Of a DNA stretch of 64,000 nucleotides, positions 31,355 through 39,001 are shown one piece after another. The DNA lies in NCBI GenBank assembly GCA_905221605.1, contig CAJNDS010000001.1, forward strand, positions 782,525-846,524, given 5' to 3'. Within the stretch, counting starts at the first letter, position 1. Each line of letters starts with the position of its first letter. The position numbers were made by a program, and so were the translations under genes. Source of the stretch: Symbiodinium natans. Lineage: Eukaryota; Sar; Dinophyceae; Suessiales; Symbiodiniaceae. Under the pieces are notes generated by a model. That model was given only the letters and a program-made list of their open reading frames with translations, was not told the DNA's origin and ran no database searches.

Positions 31355-31440
31355 TCAGTCATGGACCCGAATTTCGAGGCTGCACACACAGAAGGGCTTT
31401 TTGGCACTTTGTTGGCCTTGTTGCCGGTATTTGTTTATGG
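31355..31440 (-). CDS. candidate terminal exon
   Basis: NKYRQQGQQSAKKPFCVCSL then EIRVHD, TGA. A natural, basic sequence. The upstream splice site is lost in a G-rich run. Confidence 0.4.
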
Positions 31441-31554
31441 TTCGGGCGGGGGGGAGGGGGGTGGGGGGGGGGGGCGGAGACCCTTTAAACCCTATACCCT
31501 ACACCCTATACCCTAAACCCTAAACCCTATTGCAAAAGCCCAAAAGCCATAATT

Positions 31555-31625
31555 TCACAAAACAAGGCCGAGGACGAAGAGCCCTTGCTTCGAGCCTGGG
31601 TCTTTGTGACGAGCTCTCATGTCTG
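31555..31625 (-). CDS. candidate terminal exon
   Basis: DMRARHKDPGSKQGLFVLGL then VL, TGA, between CCCTAAA and TTTAGGG flanks. Confidence 0.4.
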
Positions 31626-31627
31626 TG

Positions 31628-32075
31628 AGGGTTTAGGGTTTAGGGTTTAGGGTTTAGGGTTTAGGGTCTAGGGTTTAGGGGGTTGAGGGGGTTGAGGGGG
31701 TTGAGGGGGTTTAGGGGGTTTAGGGGGTTTAGGGGGTTTAGGGGGTTTAGGGGGTTTATGGTTTAGGGGGTTTGGGGGTTTTAGGGGTTTTTATTAGGGG
31801 GTTTTAGGGGGTTAAGGGGGTTTCAGGGGTGTTTTGGTGGATTTGAGAGGTTTAGAGGGGTTTAGGGGGTTTAGGGGGGTTTGGAGGTTTTAGGGGGTTT
31901 AGGGGGTTAGGGGGTTTGGGGGGTTTAGTAGGGGGTTCTAGGGGGTTTAGGGGTTGTTTGGTGTTGAGGGGGTTTTATGGGGGTTTGGGGTTTTAGGGGG
32001 TTTTAGGGTGGTTAGGGGTTAGGGGTTAGGGGGTTAGGGTATGGGGTTTTAGGGTGTTTAGGGGGTTTAGGGTTT
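31628..32075. repeat. G-rich heptamer-derived tract
   Basis: Starts as (TTTAGGG)n and drifts into GGGGGTTTA and GGGGGTTGA nonamers for about 400 bp. Runs of four or five G every few bases on the plus strand make it a strong G-quadruplex candidate. No gene. Confidence 0.7.
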
Positions 32076-32114
32076 AAGGTTGGCCCAGCCCGAGCATTTG
32101 AGTCCTCAGCTCAG

Positions 32115-32142
32115 CCCCCCCCCCCCCCCCCCCCCCCCCCCC
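32115..32142. repeat. poly-C run
   Basis: About 26 consecutive C bases between two unique words. Homopolymers like this recur (12050, 15747, 19977, 46768, 47740, 50671, 51874, 51992) and may mark assembly uncertainty or secondary-structure-prone DNA. Confidence 0.6.
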
Positions 32143-32558
32143 GACGTCGCCCTGGGCCCAAGCCCCAGATAACACGGTCATCGGGCAAAACAGATTAGAA
32201 GCCTTAAGTGGGTACCCAAAACCCTAAACCCTGAACCTTAAACCCTAAACCCTAAACTTCGACCCGAAGACACTAAAAACCTCAAGAAGGAATGATGAGG
32301 AATCCAGGGTTTCAGGTTTAGGGCTGAGTTTAGGGTTTAGGGTTTAGGGTTTAGGGTTTAGGGTTTAGGGTTTAGGGTTTAGGGTTTAGGGTTTAGGGTT
32401 TAGGGTTTTAAACCCGAACACCCGCTTCCCTGGTAGCCAAGTAACGATCTTACAAGGGGGGCTGGTTGCTTTAGAAGGGAACCTTGAACCCTAAAGCCTA
32501 ATTACAAACCCTAAACCCTAAACCCCAAACCCTAAACCCTAAACCCTGTGTAACAAAA

Positions 32559-32639
32559 TTAAAACGCTGGGCTACCAAGCTTGCCTTGCACTGTGAAGAC
32601 CGATTCACGGGTCAGGTCCTCGCTGGTTTCTAACTGGCG
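32559..32639 (-). CDS. candidate terminal exon
   Basis: RQLETSEDLTRESVFTVQGK then LGSPAF, TAA. It lies just past the 3' end of the first FNIP gene but in a heptamer-bracketed island, so it belongs to a different, intron-bearing gene. Confidence 0.4.
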   Translation of the reverse strand, partial: RQLETSEDLTRESVFTVQGKLGSPAF

Positions 32640-32796
32640 AGGAGGGTTTAGGGTTTAGGGTTTAGGGTTTAGGGTTTAGGGTTTAGGGTTTAGGGTTGGT
32701 CTGGAGCGGTTGGTATGCTAAGCCCTAAACCCTAATTAAACCCTAAAACGTTGAGCCCCAAACCCTGAACGACTCCTCCACGCTCAGCCACTGAGT

Positions 32797-34064
32797 TTAA
32801 CAAGTCTCTACCTGAACAATGCCAGTGGAGAAGCAAAGTAAAGAGTCGGGAAGCTGCACACCTTCCAAGCTCTGGTTGACGTCGTCGCCGAAGGCCAAGG
32901 TCTGTAGGCCGCTGGGAAGCTGCACCCCGTCGAAGCTCTGGTTGAAGCATTCGCCAAAGGTCAAGGTCTGTAGGCCGCGTGGAAGCTGCACCCCTTCCAA
33001 GCTCTGGTTGAATATGTTGCCGAAGGTCAATGTCTGTAGGCCGCTGGGAAGCTGCAGTTCCTCCAAGCTCTTGTTGAAGTGGTCGCCAAAGGTCAAAGTC
33101 TGCAATCCGCTGGGAAGATGCACTCTTTTCAAGCTCTGGTTGAAACAGTGGCCGAAGATCACGGTCTGTAGGCCACTGGGAAACTGCAACCCTTGCAAGC
33201 GCTGGTTGAAAGAAACGCCGAAGGTCAAAGTCTGTAGGCCGCTTGGAAGCTGCACCCCTTGCAAGCTCTGGTTGAAAGAAGCTCCGAAAATCAAGGTCCG
33301 TAAGCCGCTGGGAAGCTGCACCCCTTTCAAGCTCTGGTTAAAATCGCTGCCGAAGGTCAAAGTCTGTAGGCCGCTGGGAAGCTGCACCCCCTCCAAGCTC
33401 TGGTTGAAAGAAGCTCCGAAAATCAAGGTCCGTAAGCCGCTAGGAAGCTGCACCCCTTCCAAGCCCTGGTTGAAATCACGGCCGAAGGTCAATGTCCGTA
33501 GGCCGCTGGGAAGCTGCACCCCTTCCAAGCTCTGGTTGAATCACGGCCAAAGGTCAAAGTCTGTAGGCTGCTGGGAAACTGGACCCCTTCCAAGCCCTGG
33601 TCGAAATCATGGCCGAAGGTCAAGGTCTGTAGGCCGCCGGGAAACTGCACCTCTTCCAATCTCCGGTTGAAGCCGCTGCCGAAGGTCAAGGTTTGCAGGC
33701 CACTGGGAAGCTGCACTCCTTCCAATCTCTGGTTGAAGCTACTGCCGAATGTCAAGGCAGCAACGGCAGACATGGCATCCTTGTCGTCACTCAATTCTGC
33801 TCTTGCTAACGCTCGCTCTATACCCTGTGCCGCACGGCCTGCGCCAAATTTCCGAACCACATATGTGATCTCTTGGTTCTCACTTTGTTGCAGCAGTGGC
33901 TGCTGCAAGTCGAGGACACGGTCACCTGAAGCAAGCATGATTGACGCTGCTGAAAGGCCAACACTTCCTGCGACACGCTCGCGCACCTCCAGACCCGTTT
34001 CCGCATCGTCCACATGGAGCTCGAACGTGGAGCCGGCGAGGCAGTGGATGGTCAACGGCCGCAT
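32797..34064 (-). pseudogene. ubiquitin-like + FNIP-repeat protein, copy 1 (frameshifted)
   Basis: From ATG at 34064 the N-terminus has a ubiquitin-like beta-grasp pattern (MRPLTIHCLAGSTFELHVDD, ..GDRVLDL, ..ITYVVRKF, residues 1-75), then a short linker and 23-residue repeats of the form LTFGxxFNQSLEGVQLPSGLQ, related to FNIP repeats of Dictyostelium and other protists. At 33538-33541 one A is missing (GTTGAATCACGG instead of GTTGAAATCACGG as in sister repeats). The frame then breaks after three and a half repeats, and repeats resume in another frame from 33528 to the conserved end LLCFSTGIVQVETC at 32797. About 14 repeats in all, fewer than the sisters. Either a real pseudogene or a sequencing indel. 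FNIP/LRR-like solenoids usually bind protein; the partner is unknown. Confidence 0.8.
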
Positions 34065-34105
34065 GCTGGCGCTTGGCGCCCGACCCCGAATCCCGAACGG
34101 TCCAT

Positions 34106-34200
34106 GTAACTATATAGTATATACTTGGGCCTTAAAAGGGTTCCCATTTAGTAACTTTAGGGCCCCAGTAGATGCTACATAGGTACATTGGCCCTTTACG
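34106..34200. mobile_element. insertion of the GGGCCC...AAGTATAT family upstream of copy 1
   Basis: TATAGTATATACTTGGGCCT ... TAGTAACTTTAGGGCCCCAG ... GGCCCTTTACGG. The same insertion lies in front of copy 2 (36936-37028). Copy 3 has the empty site (CCCCGACTTGTGCCCACC). Full insertion about 34090-34203. Confidence 0.6.
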
Positions 34201-34446
34201 GAATTGTGCCCACGGGATCAGGGTTTACGTTTAGGGTTTAGGGCCAGAAGTTCACACTGTGGCCCTGAGGATCCATGCACCTGTATCGAATCAGCACCCG
34301 ACATAGACTTGAGGGTTTACGGAGTATAGGGTCATGTGTTCACGCAGGAAGACGCTTGCTCCCCAATTACCCCCTGAACACTCGCCAAAGCGAAAAGCGC
34401 AAGGTCTTCTACCTCTGCAAGGCAACACGCAGGACCACTACAGCTA

Positions 34447-34474
34447 CAGCAGCAGCAGCAGCAGCAGCAGCAGC

Positions 34475-34524
<50 letters not shown>

Positions 34525-34536
34525 CAGCAGCAGCAG
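34447..34536. repeat. CAG triplet tract, unit 2
   Basis: About 30 triplets, mostly CAG, interrupted by one CGG and one CAT. At the equivalent place in unit 3 the tract is pure (38445-38540, 32 CAG). A second site at 34746-34763 has only four CAG plus TAG CAG, against 31 pure CAG in unit 3. Confidence 0.9.
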
Positions 34537-34904
34537 CACGTCGCATCTTGCAGTAGTCTTCTTGTTGTTGCCTTCTTCTCTCATCTATGTGATTCTCATA
34601 GTGTCTCTTCTGTTGTTTTCGCACTTTCTCATGTTCTATCTCGTACATTTCCTACAATATTCCCTACATTTTATACAAGCGCGGTACTCTCCGAATAATG
34701 CTACATCTCGGTAACAATAGCATTTGAAACATAATTTCTTTTCACAGCAGCAGCAGTAGCAGGCAACATGAGTAGAGCGGTCTGGAAACACCGAAGCCCA
34801 AGAGTCTGACATGCTCTTGAGCTGGGGAAACACCGTCCGAGACCTCTCACCTGGCACCCGAGGCCCTAGACCATAGACGACTTTTCCACACGCAACCTCT
34901 CAGT

Positions 34905-36848
34905 TTAACAAGCGTCTACCTGCACAATGCGCGTGGAGAAGCAAAGTAAGGAGTCAGGAAGCTGCACCCCTTCCAAGCTCCGGTTGAAGAGTTCGCCGAA
35001 GGTCAAGGTCTGTAGGCCACTGGGGAGCTGCACCCCTTCCAAACTCCAGTTGAAATGATAGCCGAGGGTCAAGGTCTCTAGACCGCTGGGAAGCTGCACC
35101 CCTGCCAAGCTCTGGTTGAAGTTGATGCCGAAGGTCAATGTCCGTAGGCCGCTGGGAAGCTGCACCCCTCCCAAGCTCTGGTTGAAAGCATGGCCGAAGT
35201 TCAAAGTCTGCAGGCTGCTGGGAAGCTGCAGCCCTTCTAAGCTCTGGTTGAAGTGCACGCCGAAGGTCAAGGTCTGTAGGCCGCCGGGAAACTGCACCCC
35301 TTCCAAGCTCTGGTTGAAGCCGTCGCCGAAGGTCAAGGTCTGTAGGCCGCTGGGAAACTGCACCCCTTCCAAGGTCTGATTGAAACGAACGCCGAAGGTC
35401 AAGGTCTGCAGGTCGCTGGGAAGCTGCACCCCTTCCAAGCTCCGGTTGAAATGATAGCCGAGGGTCAAGGTCTGTAGGCCGCTGGGAAGCTGCACCCCTT
35501 CCAAGCTCTGGTTGAAGCCGTCGCCGAAGGTCAAGGTCTGTAGGCCGCTGGGAAACTGCACCCCTTCCAAGGTCTGATTGAAACGAACGCCGAAGGTCAA
35601 GGTCTGCAGGTCGCTGGGAAGCTGCACCCCTTCCAAGCTCCGGTTGAAATGATAGCCGAGGGTCAAGGTCTGTAGCCCGCTGGGAAACTGCACCCCTTCC
35701 AAGCTCTGGTTGAAAGAATGGCCGAAGGTCAGGGTTTGCAGGCCACTGAGAAGTTGCACCCTTTCCGAGCTCTGGTTGAAATCAAGGCTCAAGGTCAAGG
35801 TCTGTAGGCCACTGGGAAGCTGCACCCCTTCCAAGCTCTGGTTGAAATTACTGCCGAAGGTCAAGGTCTGCAGGCCGCTGGGAAGCTGCACCCGTTCCAA
35901 GCTCTGGTTGAAATTACGGTCGAAGGTCAAGGTCTGTAGGCTGCTGGGAAGCTGCACCCCGTCCAGGCTCTGGTTGAACAAACTGCCGAGAGCCAGGGTC
36001 TGTAGGCCGCTGGGAAGATGCACCCCTTCCAAGCTGCAGTTGAACCTGTCGCCGAAGGTCAAGGTCTGTAGGCCGCTGGGAAGCTGCACCCCGTCGAAGC
36101 TCTGGTTGAAGCATTCGCCAAAGGTCAAGGTCTGTAGGCCGCGTGGAAGCTGCACCCCTACCAAGCTCTGGTTGAAGCCGTCGCCGAAGGTCAAGGTCTG
36201 CAGGCCGCTGGGAAGCTGCACCCCTTCCAAGCTCTGGTTGAACCAATTCCCGAAGGTCAAAGTCTGCAGGCTGCTGGGAAGCTCCACCCCTTCCAAGCTC
36301 TGGTTGAAGTTATTGCCGAAGGTCAAGGTCTGCAGGCCGCTGGGAATCTGCACCCCTTCCAAGCTCTGGTTGAAGTCCATGCCGAAGGTCAAGGTCTGTA
36401 GGCTGCTGGGAAGCTGCACCCCTTCCAAGCTCTGGTTGAACTTGAAGCCGAAGGTCAATGTCCGTAGGCCGCTGGGAAGCTGCACCCCTTCCAAGCTCTG
36501 GTTGAACTTGAAGCCGAAGGTCAATGTCCGTAGGCCGCTGGGAATCTGCACCCCTTCCAAGCTCTGGTTGAAGCTACTGCCGAAGGTCAAGGCAACAACA
36601 GTAGCCATGGCGTCCGTGTCGTCACTCAATTCTGTTCTTGCTAACGCTCGCTCTATACTCAGCGCCGCGCGGCCTGCACCAAATTTCCGAACCACATATG
36701 TGAGCTCTTGGTCCTCACTTTGTTGCAGCAGTGGCTGGTGCAAGTCGAGGACACGGTCACCTGAAGTAAGCGCGATTGACGCTGCTGGAAAGCCAACACT
36801 TCTTGCGACACGCTCGCGCACCTGCAGACCCGTTTCCGCATCGTCCAC
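34905..36848 (-). pseudogene. ubiquitin-like + FNIP-repeat protein, copy 2 (start codon displaced)
   Basis: An open frame of 647 codons with about 25 FNIP-like repeats and the conserved tail LLCFSTRIVQVDAC. The ubiquitin-like domain is present from HVDDAETGLQ onward. The usual ATG (MRPLTIHC in copies 1 and 3) is followed here by a 7-bp deletion at about 36884-36887, so that ATG now leads into another frame (MRPSTASPAPRSSS). The repeat frame is open further up but has no ATG until residue Met81 of the track frame (DAMATVV). Repeats 15-17 and 18-20 are a 207-bp duplication. Expression as a shortened protein, or from a start added by trans-splicing, cannot be excluded. Confidence 0.75.
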
Positions 36849-37154
36849 ATGGAGCTCGAACGTGGAGCCGGCGAGGCAGTGGATGGCCGCATGCTGGCGC
36901 TTGGCGCCCGACCCCGAATCCCGAACGGTCCATGTAACTGTATAGTATATACTTGGGCCTTAATTAAAAGGGTTCCCATTTAGTAACTTTAGGGCCCCAG
37001 TAGATGCTACACAGGTACATCGGCCCTTTACGGAATTGTGCCCACCTGGCAATGTGTAGGGCGACCCGACAAGACTGAACGAACAATGGTGCGGAAGTGA
37101 ATGGAACTTTCAGGTAGAACTTCCGAGCTCTTAACACGGAATCGGTGAATCTGG

Positions 37155-37240
37155 TACGCTATACATAAATGAAAAATCTATATATACATATACATATATA
37201 TAAATATAGACAGATATATATATATATACACCCAAGTATA
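37155..37240. repeat. TA-rich microsatellite
   Basis: TATATACATATACATATATA-type sequence upstream of copy 2, absent from copy 3. Confidence 0.7.
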
Positions 37241-37379
37241 TCCCTTCAAGGGATTCTACATGGCAACTCATTTAATGCATTCCTCATTTGGGCTCCTTGC
37301 ATGTAGCGTCGCTTGAGCAAAGTAATCTGATGCGCGTTGTTGTAACTGGTCCTACGAATCTTAGGGGCACTCACTTTCT

Positions 37380-37930
37380 TACTTATGGTTACCCTAAACC
37401 CTGAACACTAACCCCTAAAAACAGTAGCTCTAGACCCTACACCTTATACTCTGTCACTACCCGAAAACCCTAAACCCTAAACCCTAGAACCCTAAACCCT
37501 AAACCCTAAAACCCTAAACCCCATAAGAACCTCTACAATTCGTTGCACAAGGGGGTGTGAGGCGCTATGGCTTGAGGGTGGCTGTGGGTTCGAAGGGGCG
37601 GGAAGGTTGTGGTTGAGGGCTTAGGGTTTGGGATTTATATGGGGCTTAGGATTTAGGGTTAGGGGTTTAGGGTTTAGGGGTTTAGGGGATTTGGGGTTTA
37701 AGGGTCTAGGGTTTAGGGGCTCTTTATGATGCACATATTAGGGTTGAGGTTGCTCCATCACCTCTCAAGCCTCAGAAACAAACCTGGACCCCAACAAGCT
37801 CAAACCTGAAAACCCAGGAACCCACAGCAGTCTAGACCCCAAAACCTTAACACTTTACCCCTCTAAACCCACACCCTAAACCCTAAACCCTAAACCCTAA
37901 ACCCTAAACCCTAAACCCTAAACCCTAAAC
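37380..37930. repeat. heptamer-rich spacer between duplication units
   Basis: Heptamers of both polarities with short unique words and no exon-like frame until 37939. An array of ten CCCTAAA units ends the tract. Confidence 0.6.
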
Positions 37931-37938
37931 CCTAAACC

Positions 37939-38019
37939 CTCGAGCCGGGCCTCCTGCCAGCAGCCGCAGCGCGCGGCAGCGGCCACGGCCGCGTTGCGGG
38001 CGAAGCCGTTCACAGCGGC
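37939..38019 (-). CDS. candidate PPR-like exon between the FNIP genes
   Basis: CTAAACCTTGTCCCTGCAG, AG|GCC, then AAVNGFARNAAVAAAARCGC and WQEARLE, ending CTCGAG|GGTTTAG. Exactly 27 codons. NGFARNAAVAAAARCGxWQEA is PPR-like. CTAAAC 15 bases before CAG is a good branch-point spacing. Its place between two intronless FNIP copies suggests that the copies inserted into an intron of a PPR-type gene. Confidence 0.5.
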
Positions 38020-38156
38020 CTCTGCAGGGACAAGGTTTAGGGTTTAGGGTTTAGGGTTTAGGGTTTAGGCTTTAGGGTTTAGGGTTTAGGGTTTAAGGAT
38101 CACGTTTAGGGTTTAGGGCCAGAAGTTCACACTGTAGCCCTGAGGATCCATGCACC

Positions 38157-38233
38157 TATATAGTATATACTTGGTCCTTATATAATAAAGGAGTTCCTAT
38201 TCCTATAGTAGCTTCAGGGCCCAAGTATATACC
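38157..38233. mobile_element. GGGCCC...AAGTATAT element in unit 3
   Basis: TATATAGTATATACTTGGTC ... GCTTCAGGGCCCAAGTATAT, inserted between GGATCCATGCACC and the AATCAGCACCC block, which are almost contiguous in unit 2. Another presence/absence difference between the units. Confidence 0.6.
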
Positions 38234-38443
38234 CTAGTCCTAAATACTGAACCCTAGACCCTAAGTTCCTAAATCTAGGGGTTTTCACGAATCAGCACCC
38301 GACATAGAATTGAGGGTTTACGGAGTATAGGGTCATGTGTTCACGCAGGAAGACGCTTGCTCCCCAATTACCCCCTCCTGAACACTCGCCAAAGCGAAAA
38401 GTGCAAGGTCTTCTACCTCTGCAAGGCAACACGCAGGACCACC

Positions 38444-38444
<1 letters not shown>

Positions 38445-38540
<96 letters not shown>
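38445..38540. repeat. pure (CAG)32 tract
   Basis: Thirty-two uninterrupted CAG triplets. Short frames over it would give poly-Gln, poly-Ala, poly-Ser or poly-Leu; none is credible as a gene. It lies downstream of FNIP copy 3 and could be in its 3' UTR. Confidence 0.95.
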
Positions 38541-38542
<2 letters not shown>

Positions 38543-38761
38543 CGTCGCCTCTTGCAGTAATTTTCCTATACTTCTTTCAAATCTTCTTGTTGTTGCCCTC
38601 TTCTCTCATCTATGTGATTCTCATAGTGTCTCTTCTGTTGTTTTCGCACTTTCTCACGTTCTATCTCGTACATTTCCGACAATATTCCCTACATTTTATA
38701 CAAGCGCGGTACTCTCCGAATAATGCTACATCTCGGTAACAATGGCATTTCATTTCTTTTC

Positions 38762-38762
<1 letters not shown>

Positions 38763-38855
<93 letters not shown>
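38763..38855. repeat. pure (CAG)31 tract
   Basis: Thirty-one uninterrupted CAG triplets where unit 2 has only a handful, so this is an expansion after duplication. Confidence 0.95.
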
Positions 38856-38856
<1 letters not shown>

Positions 38857-39001
38857 CAACATGAGTAATTAGAGCGGTCTGGAAACACCGAAGCCCAAGA
38901 GTTTGACATGCTCTTGAGCTGGGGAAACACCGTCCGAGACCTCTCACCTGTCACCCGAGGCCCTAAACCATAAACGACTTTTCCACACGCAACCTCTGAG
39001 T

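Larger units (their letters stand above)
34212..37400. repeat. tandem segmental duplication, unit 2
   Basis: Begins where copy 1's upstream homology stops (GTGCCCAC then GGGATCAGGG) and runs through the CAG region, FNIP copy 2 and its upstream DNA. Unit 3 (about 38095-41400) repeats the same order. Differences are a 130-bp insertion at 38157-38290, a TA-rich insertion at 37155-37240, and the MITE-like insertion upstream. Confidence 0.75.

Noticed and set aside
34275-38947. Poly-Ala, poly-Ser, poly-Leu and poly-Cys frames over CAG tracts
   Set aside because: They depend entirely on the triplet repeat, differ between the two duplicate units, and have no conserved flanking peptide.
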